Positions 41,707 through 50,458 of a stretch of DNA of 53,222 bases are shown here, piece after piece; positions within the stretch are counted from its first letter, which is position 1, and every line of letters begins with the position of its first letter. Both the position numbers and the translations under genes were made by a program. The DNA is from a virus: positions 1 to 53,222 of the IMG/VR virus record IMGVR_UViG_3300025141_000133; one strand, 5' to 3'. The notes below the pieces were generated by a model. It was not told where the DNA came from. It saw only the letters and a list, made by a program, of their open reading frames with translations, and did not search any database.

Positions 41707-44700
41707 TTTACTGGTAGTGGCCTATAAATGATACCTATTGAATCTACTTCACCTGTATTGCCAACTGGCACAACCTTTACCTGGATTGCCTTAGCCTTTT
41801 TATCGTTAGTTGCTATTTTCTCGCTTGTTAATGATGTGTTGGGTGCACTTCCATTCATACCATAAGTGGCTGTACCAGAACCTACCAATCTTATTTTATA
41901 GAACATCTTATCCTGAGTATCTGCTCCTAATGTGATCAATTTTGTTTGGTATTCCCATGTTCTACGAGTGTCAGCATTAGCGAGATAATGTATAAGTTCA
42001 TGACTTGTTCCTATATATGATTCCCCATTCTTTCCTGACACATAACATTGAGGAACATGAGTTTGACTTAAATCTAATAAATCCCATCTTTTTCTTGATA
42101 GATTATAAGCCCAGCACGAATATCTAGTAAACCCAGTATTTTGTGGATCTCCAGCTTTAAAGAAAACTAGTAAGCTAGTTCTAAAAGGATCAAATGCTAG
42201 TACTGGATCAACAGTAACATCTCTATGCTGCCAGGGATAATTGGCGGTATCAGCATCATCGATTATGGCATCTCCTATAATTTGCGGGCTAGAACCAGTA
42301 TGCATATAGATATTATGATCGCTACAAAAGAACATTCCATATTCTGTTGTTAGTACAGCTCTTTGACTTGTACATCCAATACCCTCAAATATATCTTCTA
42401 CGAAAAAGTTATTTGGTTCTATCCTATATGTATTACTCTTATCAAAAGCATAGACTCTTCCGCCAAAAGTAGCTAGTGCAGTAGGAACAGTAGGTAATCT
42501 TAAAAAGTCTTTTGACCAATCAAAAGTATCATACTTATATGGTTTAGACCTAAACAAGTATTGTTTTGCGTCATCGATATTAGGATGTGCACACTGTCCT
42601 ACAAAAAGTTGAGAGTTAGCTTCAGTAGCAAGCCCATATGATACAATAGGATTTGTTAATAGCTCATCAATCCCAGTAATAGCATCATAAGAAGCACCAG
42701 GATCTGTATCATCTGTAAATTCATACGTAGCATTAACGTCACCATTATTATCTGTTGTTACATCCCATGCATTATCTGAAAGAGAAATGTTTTTAACTAA
42801 GCGAAAGAACACGTTAGGCTCAGTTTCAGTGTCATCAGCATTTTCGGAACGATAAATTGAGATGCCAGTAAGTCTTTTATCAATATTCCCTATTTTTGTT
42901 AATGTGAGTGTTATATTAGCATCCACCCCATCTTCATCAATAGCTATTCCGTCTAAAGGATAAGTATGCTCAGTAAGTACTGATTCTTGATAACCGTCAT
43001 ATATAAAACTTGCTTTCCAAAATACTCTTTTCTCAGTACCAGTAGCCTGATCAGCAATAGCAAGAGAAAAAGGAACTACACCTAATTGATCAAGAGAGTA
43101 AGTACCAAAGTCATGGGTTAATGTATCAATTTTAGGTGTTTCTTCTTGTCTGGCTAGATATAGTAACGGTTCTGTTGTTCCAGTAGAATGCCCGATTAAT
43201 GATTTATAGACATCTTCAGTGTAGAAAGTTGTCCAGGTTTGTACTGTACCAGCATATGTGTTATCATTAACCCCTTGAAAAACTTTTATTACAGTGCCAT
43301 CTGCTACATATAGAGAGTGATAAATGGGTGCTTCTCTTTCCGTCTGTATCATATTTACATATCCTGACGTTATTTGATGATTATTCGAGCTTCCTTCTGT
43401 ATCAAAGACACTCATAGAAGCATAGTCATCTATTACTTTATTTTCATGATCCTCATGTATTTTATTAACAACTTTTTCAGCTACTATATTACCCCAAGAT
43501 ACTTTCAGTAGAGGGCCATTGAAGTTCGAAGCGACCATGTTATCATTATATTGACAATACCACCCAACAACACTACCACTACATTTAATCAAACTTCGTA
43601 TAAAGGTTTTAGGCTTTTGCTCGTCACCGCTAGAACTTACGTTTCCACTGTTATATTCTATCCATCCTCCATCTTCATTTGCTCCTATAAGTCTTGGTGA
43701 TCTTTTTGTAAGAGTAAGATCATTATCGTTAGCCCCTGGTTTAGGAGCATTATAGATGGCACAGGAAGCTACTCTGTTTGGCGAGTAAGCTGCGAACCAT
43801 ACTTTATTATCTGTAGTTATTATATCACTGAACGTAAGTAACCAACCAGCCCAATCGGGCATAACAAACCTATGACTATATGTTATTGAAAAGTCGTCCC
43901 AATCCATCTCATGTAACTTATAAATTTTGTTATCAGCATTTATACGATCTAGTATATATAACTTTTCATCATCGTCATCATAATGTATCCCACATATACT
44001 TGTGAATAATACACTATTAGTATCAATAGCTTCAGTATCGGCATTTATTCTGTATAGGGTTGATGAGCCAAAGGCAGCTCCAAATATCCAATCGTGTTCA
44101 ACTGGAAGAAGACGGACACGCTCTAAGTAATCAAAAAATGTTAAAGCGGTAAGAGATGTTATACCAGCTGTTGTTACTACAAATTCATCTATCTCAGTTC
44201 CTAATCTCTCATTCTTTATATAGCCCGCCCATGTAGGTGGAAGGTCACTTCCTAGCCCTATATGAACTTCTTTATTATGTACTGTCATTACAGAATTACT
44301 ACCTACTGCTCTACTTGTTATACTTTGTGTACTAGGATCTTCTATGTCCTCTATTAATCCTACTCCATTGTGATTAAGATAGACAAGATTATTAGTATCA
44401 TTATTTCTAATGATTTTCCCTGATTGGATATTATTTGCAATGGCAGGAACAGATGTCCAGTCCCACCGATCACCCAGAGTAAATCCTGTGGTGGAGCTAA
44501 ATTTTATCTTTAAACCAAAGTCATCACTAAGAACTATGTAGCTTGTAGAGCATGCTACACCCGTTGCCTCGTAAGTTTGACCCCCGTCATTTGACCATTT
44601 GAATGTATTTTGGGAAATGCTACTATCAATTATTACTGTATAGCTTGTATTTTCTGTACCAACATAAGTACCATCGATTGTCAAGCCATTTGATGATATG

Positions 44701-44711
44701 GGTGTAGCCAT
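41703..44711 (-). CDS. Tail nozzle / tubular protein B-like
   Basis: This 1002-aa protein is of the size of podovirus nozzle proteins. Repeated beta blade-like segments (VFWKASFIYDGYQESVLTEH, then FGGRVYAFDKSNTYRI, GIGCTSQRAVLTTEYGMFFC and RYSCWAYNLSRKRWDLLDL) are typical of T7 gp12-type and related nozzle proteins. It should seal the tail tip and open to release DNA. TTAGGAGAA for its ATG lies in the end of the 79-aa gene upstream. Confidence 0.75.
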   Translation of the reverse strand: MATPISSNGLTIDGTYVGTENTSYTVIIDSSISQNTFKWSNDGGQTYEATGVACSTSYIVLSDDFGLKIKFSSTTGFTLGDRWDWTSVPAIANNIQSGKIIRNNDTNNLVYLNHNGVGLIEDIEDPSTQSITSRAVGSNSVMTVHNKEVHIGLGSDLPPTWAGYIKNERLGTEIDEFVVTTAGITSLTALTFFDYLERVRLLPVEHDWIFGAAFGSSTLYRINADTEAIDTNSVLFTSICGIHYDDDDEKLYILDRINADNKIYKLHEMDWDDFSITYSHRFVMPDWAGWLLTFSDIITTDNKVWFAAYSPNRVASCAIYNAPKPGANDNDLTLTKRSPRLIGANEDGGWIEYNSGNVSSSGDEQKPKTFIRSLIKCSGSVVGWYCQYNDNMVASNFNGPLLKVSWGNIVAEKVVNKIHEDHENKVIDDYASMSVFDTEGSSNNHQITSGYVNMIQTEREAPIYHSLYVADGTVIKVFQGVNDNTYAGTVQTWTTFYTEDVYKSLIGHSTGTTEPLLYLARQEETPKIDTLTHDFGTYSLDQLGVVPFSLAIADQATGTEKRVFWKASFIYDGYQESVLTEHTYPLDGIAIDEDGVDANITLTLTKIGNIDKRLTGISIYRSENADDTETEPNVFFRLVKNISLSDNAWDVTTDNNGDVNATYEFTDDTDPGASYDAITGIDELLTNPIVSYGLATEANSQLFVGQCAHPNIDDAKQYLFRSKPYKYDTFDWSKDFLRLPTVPTALATFGGRVYAFDKSNTYRIEPNNFFVEDIFEGIGCTSQRAVLTTEYGMFFCSDHNIYMHTGSSPQIIGDAIIDDADTANYPWQHRDVTVDPVLAFDPFRTSLLVFFKAGDPQNTGFTRYSCWAYNLSRKRWDLLDLSQTHVPQCYVSGKNGESYIGTSHELIHYLANADTRRTWEYQTKLITLGADTQDKMFYKIRLVGSGTATYGMNGSAPNTSLTSEKIATNDKKAKAIQVKVVPVGNTGEVDSIGIIYRPLPVK

Positions 44712-44713
44712 TA

Positions 44714-44953
44714 TTAACCTTGCGATTCTCCTAAGAATTCTAGGGTTCCATATATACCTGTAGGTTCAGCAGTATTTTCCCAGCCACCGCCAGTGGCATA
44801 CTTATCAGATGGTACTCCTTTTAGAATGCCATCATGTGTTACGCTGTCTAGGTTTAAGCTGTAATTAGCTGCGTCTTCAGGGATATCCCTTATGGAAGGC
44901 GTAGTCATAGTGCCTGTTATGAATTTACTTATTTCGTGTACTTTTTTGGGCAT
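44714..44953 (-). CDS. Small nozzle-leading protein, 79 aa
   Basis: Contains FITGTMTTPSIRDIPEDAAN and a DGILKGVPSD segment, which in related phages normally open the nozzle protein itself. Here they stand in a separate gene ending just before the nozzle start. Either the nozzle N-terminus is split into its own polypeptide or this is a co-assembled partner. The separation is exact (TAATAATG), with the next gene's Shine-Dalgarno inside it, so it looks like a genuine split rather than a sequencing error. Confidence 0.6.
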   Translation of the reverse strand: MPKKVHEISKFITGTMTTPSIRDIPEDAANYSLNLDSVTHDGILKGVPSDKYATGGGWENTAEPTGIYGTLEFLGESQG

Positions 44954-44956
44954 TAT

Positions 44957-46750
44957 TTATCGTCTTGGATAGTCTTCATGTTCCATTGGCCAGTTCCAAT
45001 TAGGTTCTGTCCCTCGGAGGGATGCATCGAGGCTAGTTGGTCTTGTATAAAGATGATTATCTCCCAAAAAAGTCTCCATATCATCATATGCCGTATGCCA
45101 AGTTCTCCAACGATCGTCTGGATTCGCATCCTGACCTCTGGTTTGGTATGCGTCACGCATATTATTCAATAGTGCATCAAACTGGTTAGGATCAGAAACT
45201 TGATTTTTCCATCTATTTAGAGCCTCGTCAACCACTTTAGTATCGCCTGCCGATAAGTTCGGCTGTTCGTTAACAACCAATCCCTCTACACCACGCATAA
45301 TTTTCCGAGCTAAGAATTCCCTGTCGAAATTGTCTAGATTTCCCGTGTGTTCTTTCTGCATTTTTCTAAATAGTTCTTTATTCGGAGGATATATATCTGC
45401 AGAAGTAGCATAATCCATTCGTGTTCTTTTTTGGGGGTTAGGGACTACTCCACCCTCTTGCATACTATAAGGATTACTATATTTATTTCTGTGATTATCA
45501 CGATATTTTTGCATATTCTGTTCCATCCAAGATGACCTTCCACCATTAGGAACTATCCCACCTTCTTGCATTTCTGGAACTTTCGATTCTGTCCACACAC
45601 CACCTTCGTTTCTTATTTTATATTGTTCTGGCACACCATACAAGTAATCTTCGATATAGTTCCTATCTCCCCACCCCCTCATATGCTGATATATGTTAAG
45701 GGGATCTACGTGTCTCCAGGCTTCTTTGGTGATAGGGGAATTTTTTGAATACCCCTCCTCAACGGGATAATTCAGAGCTGCCTCATAAACTCGTCGTGTC
45801 TCATTTACTGACCCAGGGTGCTGTTCACTAACCCCCACTGGTTGTGGGCCAGGGCCCGAATAACTTCCTTCGACATAACGACCATTTTCCCATCTTCCTG
45901 AACGATCAAAGCCTCCATCATTCTTTGGATCCCATCTCTTGCGATCTCCTTCCGCCTTTTCAGCTGTTTCAGTTGGGTATAAACGTCCATCCCAAGTAAA
46001 ATTCTTTTTACCTTCTGCCTCGGCATTTGCAAGTGATTCATTAAATTCTCCTTCTCCAATATACGATCTCTGTTTGCCTACTACACCTTCTTCAGTTTTA
46101 TATAAACGTCCATCCCAAGTAAAGGTCTTTTTGCCTGCTGCCTTGGCATCTGCAAATGCTTTATTAAATTCTCCTTCTCCAATATATGGTCTCTGTTTGC
46201 CTACTCTCGCCATTTCTTCAGTTACTACTCCACCTTCTTGCATACCTTTCATCATAGGCCATTTCAAGTCAGAGCTGGTATCACCGAAGTGTGACTTCAT
46301 CCGTCTCACGTTTTCATACTTCTTCCTCAGCGTCTGCTCCACTCTGTCCTCTTCCATTTCCTTCGCCCGTATATATTGTTCCTCCCATGCTGACGGTGAT
46401 GGCGGTCTATCGCCTTCCATGCGCCCCAATCCCTCGTATCTTGGACGCTGCCTTCCAAATCCTTTCTCCTGCGAGGGGGTCTTTGCTAGTTCAGGATATT
46501 GGTTTAAGACATTGCTTACTTTATCTCTAGGTACTACTAGTTCTCCTGGCTCTAATAGTGTAGGTACTTTATCACCCCTACCTTCTCCTGGAACCATACC
46601 ACCACGTTGCATACCGTCCATATACTTAGTTAGTTCTTTGCCGTACCCTCTCTCGGGCCAATTTTCCGACGCGCCTGATTCTTGATAGGGGAGGAAGGAT
46701 CTTCGTATTCCCCCTCCCATATACTTAGTTAGTTCTTTGCCGTAATTCAT
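44957..46750 (-). CDS. Disordered repeat-rich virion protein with tape-measure-like motifs
   Basis: 597 aa, charged and largely disordered. GGMVPGEGRGDKVPTLLEPG near residue 50 is the recurring C-terminal motif of many tail tape-measure proteins, and four MQxGG(V/M/I)V motifs punctuate the chain (QRGGMV, QEGGVV, QEGGIV, QEGGVV). Internal repeats: YGKELTKYM twice near the N-terminus, and a ~41-residue unit (VGKQRxYIGEGEFN...FTWDGRLY) twice at 45960-46212. A tape-measure role is odd in a podovirus; I infer a linker or decoration protein. It overlaps the 38-aa gene by ATGA. Confidence 0.65.
   Translation of the reverse strand: MNYGKELTKYMGGGIRRSFLPYQESGASENWPERGYGKELTKYMDGMQRGGMVPGEGRGDKVPTLLEPGELVVPRDKVSNVLNQYPELAKTPSQEKGFGRQRPRYEGLGRMEGDRPPSPSAWEEQYIRAKEMEEDRVEQTLRKKYENVRRMKSHFGDTSSDLKWPMMKGMQEGGVVTEEMARVGKQRPYIGEGEFNKAFADAKAAGKKTFTWDGRLYKTEEGVVGKQRSYIGEGEFNESLANAEAEGKKNFTWDGRLYPTETAEKAEGDRKRWDPKNDGGFDRSGRWENGRYVEGSYSGPGPQPVGVSEQHPGSVNETRRVYEAALNYPVEEGYSKNSPITKEAWRHVDPLNIYQHMRGWGDRNYIEDYLYGVPEQYKIRNEGGVWTESKVPEMQEGGIVPNGGRSSWMEQNMQKYRDNHRNKYSNPYSMQEGGVVPNPQKRTRMDYATSADIYPPNKELFRKMQKEHTGNLDNFDREFLARKIMRGVEGLVVNEQPNLSAGDTKVVDEALNRWKNQVSDPNQFDALLNNMRDAYQTRGQDANPDDRWRTWHTAYDDMETFLGDNHLYTRPTSLDASLRGTEPNWNWPMEHEDYPRR
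45960..46212 (-). repeat. Two ~125-bp repeats in the disordered virion protein
   Basis: Roughly 45960-46084 and 46086-46212 are near-identical direct units (for example ATAAACGTCCATCCCAAGTA occurs in both). They encode VGKQR(S/P)YIGEGEFN... and GKK(N/T)FTWDGRLY. In frame, so the protein has two tandem copies of one domain. Confidence 0.85.
46618..46746 (-). repeat. 25-bp direct repeats at the protein's 5' end
   Basis: The plus-strand string ATACTTAGTTAGTTCTTTGC recurs identically near 46622 and 46720, about 100 bases apart, encoding YGKELTKYM twice. The exact identity of DNA, not just protein, suggests a recent duplication. Confidence 0.85.
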
Positions 46751-46863
46751 TTTGGTTTCCCCTTGATATTCTTCTTTCTTCTACTATCTGGTGGTGTTCC
46801 CTGCCATGGGCCACCGACCTTATTACTAGTAACAATGTTTTTATCTTTGTCCTTCTTTGCCAT
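46747..46863 (-). CDS. 38-aa basic microprotein
   Basis: ATG 46863 shares its first base with the metallophosphoesterase stop (TAATG) and its TGA overlaps the next ATG, so it is locked between two genes by coupling at both ends. Lys/Asp-rich start (MAKKDKDKNIVTSNK), a GGPWQGTPPD turn and a basic end. Being only 38 aa it was easily missed. Function unknown. Confidence 0.6.
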   Translation of the reverse strand: MAKKDKDKNIVTSNKVGGPWQGTPPDSRRKKNIKGKPK

Positions 46864-47822
46864 TACATATAGAATGGGTGCCAAGTACCTGTAGTCTTGG
46901 CAACTCCATTTTCATTAACATAAACGTCTACTATCCAAAATCCTGTATGTGATGACAATCTCTTGCCTCTCATCCAAGCTGTCTGTCTCTGAAATGCTCC
47001 AGCACTATAACAGTGTATGTGTCTATCGAAGAGATACATACTCTTGTGTACATGACCAAACAACATAACATTCGGTTTCTGTCCGCCAGTAAGAGATTCT
47101 ATTATCTTCTGTATCCTGTAACTAACTGCATAACTACTGCCATCTTCTCCATGCCACAACCTAATAGTAGCACTATCCCCGAGAGCAATAGTTCCCTCGT
47201 CATGACCAAGAAATTCAGCGTGTTCGATAGCATCACATATATCCTTTACTATTATAGCACCATTACTTTTTATATACCACCTGTCATGATTACCATCAAT
47301 GATATATAAAGGGGCAGGACACCTAGCCATATATTCAATAGCTGTTTTCTTTTGTTCATGATATCCTATTTTATCAAGTTCATATACATGGCCAGCCCTG
47401 TTGGACATCCCTTCAGTTAAGTCTCCTACCTGACAGATGATGTCACATCCTTCTTTTTCAAATTCTGAAAATGCAATGTCAACAAGCTCATAAAGACAGT
47501 ATTTACTGCCGAAATGAATGTCACCCATTATACCTATTCTTGTTCTGTCGCCCTGTAGATCAATAACTGGTATACTAGGTTGACCTGGTGTAACCCTACC
47601 ACCTTTTGCAATAGCTTCGAGTTCTTTTGGCGAATATTGCTCAGATATCCTTCGTAGTGCTGCACTTTTATCGATATCGGGTATATCAAACCTTTGTTTT
47701 GATTCTCGTATGTAACGCCTTAGTGTACGTGGTTTGATACCATAACTATCACAAGTAATGTCTTCACCATGAAGCAAATAATATCCAAGTATCTCTTCTA
47801 CTCTTTCCTTACTTATTGCCAT
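46863..47822 (-). CDS. Calcineurin-like metallophosphoesterase with N-terminal HTH
   Basis: 319 aa. Residues 1-45 (VEEILGYYLLHGEDITCDSY, then GIKPRTLRRYIRE) look like a helix-turn-helix. The catalytic domain shows the full metallophosphatase set: D101-x-H103 (MGDIHFGS), GD134 (VGDLTEG), GNHD180, H224 (WHGED) and GHVH256-259. It should cleave phosphoesters, possibly nucleic acid or a nucleotide. It sits in the late block between lysis and virion genes, an unusual place for a replication nuclease such as SbcD. Substrate unknown. Confidence 0.8.
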   Translation of the reverse strand: MAISKERVEEILGYYLLHGEDITCDSYGIKPRTLRRYIRESKQRFDIPDIDKSAALRRISEQYSPKELEAIAKGGRVTPGQPSIPVIDLQGDRTRIGIMGDIHFGSKYCLYELVDIAFSEFEKEGCDIICQVGDLTEGMSNRAGHVYELDKIGYHEQKKTAIEYMARCPAPLYIIDGNHDRWYIKSNGAIIVKDICDAIEHAEFLGHDEGTIALGDSATIRLWHGEDGSSYAVSYRIQKIIESLTGGQKPNVMLFGHVHKSMYLFDRHIHCYSAGAFQRQTAWMRGKRLSSHTGFWIVDVYVNENGVAKTTGTWHPFYM

Positions 47823-47823
47823 A

Positions 47824-48330
47824 TTATGACTCTAGTTGTGAAACAGCTCTTCTGAACCATCCGTACCAGAACTTCATCTGTGATGGTTTCTTCTGAACAA
47901 GCTTTGCATAGTGCAAAACATTGTACGCAACCACTCTATCAATTTCAAGCTTCTGGCACGCCTCTGCTGTCATTCGTCCAATTCTGCCATCCACAGTGAT
48001 TAATTTATCTTTTTTGTTCTTATTGTTAGCCGCTTTCTGTAATATCTTGACACCTCTTCCACCTTTGTTGACTACCATATCAAATGTAATTCCTTGCAGA
48101 TGTTCTGGTAGCATAGAGATTTTGTACTTTTTCCAGTAGAACTCCCAATAGATCTTGACTGCATCTGCTTTTGTAAGATCAAGAATATTAGTGTCAGGAA
48201 ATGCTCTCTTACTTATGCCAAACTTAGTCTCACCCCCAGCATCATCTGGGTCTTTACTGTATCCTCCTTCATGATCCAAAACCTTTGCTACTTCTTTCAT
48301 GAAGATTTTACTGTATGCTAAATCAGTCAT
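47824..48330 (-). CDS. Endolysin, GH108 family
   Basis: 168 aa, normal for the family. The catalytic centre is HEGGYSKDPDDAGGETKFGI near residues 20-39, with Glu21 as the expected acid. A C-terminal peptidoglycan-binding domain contains AANNKNKKDKLITVDGRIGR and ends in a Trp-rich WYGWFRRAV. It hydrolyses peptidoglycan at the end of infection and needs the adjacent holin-like proteins. Overlaps the next gene by 4 bases. Confidence 0.9.
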   Translation of the reverse strand: MTDLAYSKIFMKEVAKVLDHEGGYSKDPDDAGGETKFGISKRAFPDTNILDLTKADAVKIYWEFYWKKYKISMLPEHLQGITFDMVVNKGGRGVKILQKAANNKNKKDKLITVDGRIGRMTAEACQKLEIDRVVAYNVLHYAKLVQKKPSQMKFWYGWFRRAVSQLES

Positions 48331-48557
48331 GTTACTTTCTTGATATCCTTTATTGCCTTACCTAGCTTAGTTAGTTTAGCAGAATAGGCAGCTCCTACCC
48401 ACAGTACAATGAGCCCCATTAGTGACTCGTATAAGGAGACGGTCAACACATCAACGTAATAGAGAGCAGAACAGGCAAGAGCTGCCATAATTCCCATTTG
48501 TCTCTTTTTTGAATTTTCCCCAACAAAAAGCCCTACAACATTGTTAATTAGTTTCAT
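48327..48557 (-). CDS. Holin-like membrane protein, 76 aa
   Basis: Two hydrophobic segments (about residues 20-38 MGIMAALACSALYYVDVL and 42-58 SLMGLIVLWVGAAYS) with a Lys-rich C-terminus, typical of small two-helix holins. It overlaps the endolysin start, giving a holin-endolysin pair. AGGAGAATG precedes its ATG. Confidence 0.7.
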   Translation of the reverse strand: MKLINNVVGLFVGENSKKRQMGIMAALACSALYYVDVLTVSLYESLMGLIVLWVGAAYSAKLTKLGKAIKDIKKVT

Positions 48558-48566
48558 TTCATTCTC

Positions 48567-48830
48567 CTATTTTAATAGATTTCTAACGGTAGCATAGAGC
48601 ATACCGACAAATCCAGTTACCATTACCCACAAAACCTTTACGGATGATTTGCGGAAGTTAGTATTTCTGTCTACTGCACCTTGCAACCCCAAATCTTCGT
48701 GCTTTGCGGGGTCTCCCATCAGACATACCTTAATATCATTCACAACACTTGCCAGTTCACTGCTCTCTTGCCTGTGTTTTTTAAGCACATCTAATACAGT
48801 ATGCAAATCTTTTCTTTCGTCTCCATTCAC
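48567..48830 (-). CDS. Single-pass membrane lysis-type protein, 87 aa
   Basis: A charged, helical soluble part (residues 1-60: DLHTVLDVLKKHRQES...) followed by one C-terminal membrane helix (VLWVMVTGFVGMLYATVRNL). This layout is common for phage lysis accessory or pinholin-like proteins. It lies one base after the 196-aa gene and 9 bases before the holin. Exact role in holin timing or envelope disruption is not determined. Confidence 0.6.
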   Translation of the reverse strand: MNGDERKDLHTVLDVLKKHRQESSELASVVNDIKVCLMGDPAKHEDLGLQGAVDRNTNFRKSSVKVLWVMVTGFVGMLYATVRNLLK

Positions 48831-48831
48831 T

Positions 48832-49422
48832 TTAATCTCTGGCCTCTAATGTTTTTTCTACGTCCTCAATAGTTGCACCAAGAGCTGCATCATACGCTGT
48901 CAAAATTGCGTACATCTTTGAGTTTTGTGTAGTATGAATAATAGAAGATACGTTATCTTCAATACTTTGTGTTAGAATATCTACCACCTGTTGGTGCCAG
49001 AGATTAAAGTTTTGAATAAAGTCATCTGGAATACCCGCTCGTTTTGCGTCCGCAATATAACTGGTTACGGTGGCATTCAAATTTCTTGTAACTACTTGGT
49101 TTAGTTGAGCATCGGTCATAATATCAAAATCATTATTCCTTACAAGGTCTTCTAAAGCCTCTTGAAATGCAACAAACTTAATTGTTAAAAATTCTCTAGC
49201 ATTGTCTGAAACTTGTAACCCTGGAATAATCAAATCAACCCACGTATCAGCATGAGTAAATAAAGAATGATTGAGGAGAACAGATGTATCAATGATACCT
49301 GCCTCCATTTTTCTTTGTTCCATCCACTCTTGAATTAAAGTTACACCCATTGGCGATAGACCAGTGATAAATGCAACCACAATAGCAGCCATATTTTTAT
49401 TTATAGCCATTTTACTCATCAT
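48832..49422 (-). CDS. Membrane-anchored protein, about 196 aa
   Basis: The frame opens at TTG 49443, but ATG 49422 overlaps the upstream stop (ATGA). ATG 49410 has the better spacing to GGAAGG, so the start is uncertain by 4 residues. One N-terminal membrane helix (AAIVVAFITGLSPMGVTLIQ) then a long helical soluble domain rich in Asp/Glu. It lies within the lysis cluster; a lysis regulator or envelope-spanning accessory protein is possible. No spanin-type lipobox was seen. Confidence 0.55.
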   Translation of the reverse strand: MMSKMAINKNMAAIVVAFITGLSPMGVTLIQEWMEQRKMEAGIIDTSVLLNHSLFTHADTWVDLIIPGLQVSDNAREFLTIKFVAFQEALEDLVRNNDFDIMTDAQLNQVVTRNLNATVTSYIADAKRAGIPDDFIQNFNLWHQQVVDILTQSIEDNVSSIIHTTQNSKMYAILTAYDAALGATIEDVEKTLEARD

Positions 49423-49607
49423 CCTTCCATTTGGGTAAGCCAATCTTTAGGTTCATTTTCTTCATTGTATATATGCAGAGGACACTGACTGCTATCCAAA
49501 ATAAGTGCGGATAGTTCACCCTCAGATAAGTCATACCCTGATACAAAACACCGACAATCATTGGTGCTAGTAAAACTCGGTTCACTTCTTTTATTGATAT
49601 TATCCAT
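49419..49607 (-). CDS. Hypothetical protein, 62 aa
   Basis: Acidic 62-aa protein with cysteines in CRCFVSGYDL and SSQCPLHIY. Its end overlaps the start of the next gene. No motif recognised. Confidence 0.5.
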   Translation of the reverse strand: MDNINKRSEPSFTSTNDCRCFVSGYDLSEGELSALILDSSQCPLHIYNEENEPKDWLTQMEG

Positions 49608-49623
49608 TCTTACTCTTAATCCA

Positions 49624-49977
49624 TTACTCGTCTACCAGCCACTCTAGTACGATAGCATCTGCAGCAGTAATCTCAGCTTGAGCTATACTTGCCAAGGTTA
49701 CTTTCTTGACATTCAGCTTTATCTCTTCTTTCAACATATCTTCCAGTTCATTTACGTACTTTTTCCACCCTTTAGATTCGGGGTCTATTACAAACCCTTC
49801 TCCATTTTTCTTGCCATATTGCTCGACAATCTTAGTTCGGGTTTCCTCAAATGCTTCTATATGAGGTTGTACTTGTTTAACTGTCTTAGCAAGTCTGAAC
49901 GATGCTTTAGCCTTCATTGGCTGTTGCATTAATCTGCTAAGAGCTTCCGTTGAGTTAATGAGCTCACTTAGTATCAT
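49624..49977 (-). CDS. DUF1617-like protein, 117 aa
   Basis: The N-terminal ~60 residues (SRLMQQPMKAKASFRLAKTV, then EAFEETRTKIVEQYGKKNGE) match the pattern of DUF1617, a small helical family seen in phages. The C-terminal half is a beta-helix-like KLNVKKVTLASI. Function unknown. AAGGAGACAAC precedes the ATG. Confidence 0.6.
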   Translation of the reverse strand: MILSELINSTEALSRLMQQPMKAKASFRLAKTVKQVQPHIEAFEETRTKIVEQYGKKNGEGFVIDPESKGWKKYVNELEDMLKEEIKLNVKKVTLASIAQAEITAADAIVLEWLVDE

Positions 49978-49998
49978 GTTGTCTCCTTAGTTGTGTTA

Positions 49999-50220
49999 TT
50001 AGTCTGATAGTGCTGCTGTCGCTGCGTCTATCTTAGCCTGTATGTCTACTTTTCTTGCTTCTTGGTCTGCGATAGCTGTATCGCACTGAACAAGCTGCCT
50101 CTCAAGTTGTGTCACAGAGAAGTATTCATACTGCTTTACTGACTTTTCGAGCTTGATCTGCCTGTCCTTGAAATCAGGACTGGAAGGTGCATCACCCTCA
50201 AACGTGAATTTATTAGCCAT
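49999..50220 (-). CDS. Coiled-coil virion-accessory protein, 73 aa
   Basis: A short start (MANKFTFEGDAPSSPDF) and then a long coiled coil (VTQLERQLVQCDTAIADQEA...). AAGGAGATAC precedes the ATG. In this position it may be a minor tail or assembly protein; nothing specific is recognised. Confidence 0.6.
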   Translation of the reverse strand: MANKFTFEGDAPSSPDFKDRQIKLEKSVKQYEYFSVTQLERQLVQCDTAIADQEARKVDIQAKIDAATAALSD

Positions 50221-50235
50221 TGTTGTATCTCCTTG

Positions 50236-50454
50236 TTAGATTAACTGTTCAATTACTGACTCATGTCCTGTTATTGCTTCTATTGTTTCAGCATCCAGTC
50301 CGTCAGTTTCAATGTAAACATTTCCTTCTTCCTTTTCAGAATCGAAATCTTCAAGAAAGATAGTTACCTCTGGAAATGCCTGCATAAGTTTTGTTCCCCA
50401 AAAGAACTCATCTTCTTCTGGTGTTTCTTCAAATTTTGTTTTTAGTAGAATCAT
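50236..50454 (-). CDS. Hypothetical acidic protein, 72 aa
   Basis: ATG 50454 lies 2 bases after the adhesin-like gene's stop region and is the best start. A longer frame from 50511 overlaps that gene by 53 bases and its extra 19 residues follow the other gene's coding, so it is less likely. Acidic (KFEETPEEDEFFWGTKLMQA, then DFDSEKEEGNVYIETDGL). Function unknown. Confidence 0.5.
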   Translation of the reverse strand: MILLKTKFEETPEEDEFFWGTKLMQAFPEVTIFLEDFDSEKEEGNVYIETDGLDAETIEAITGHESVIEQLI

Positions 50455-50458
50455 CTGG

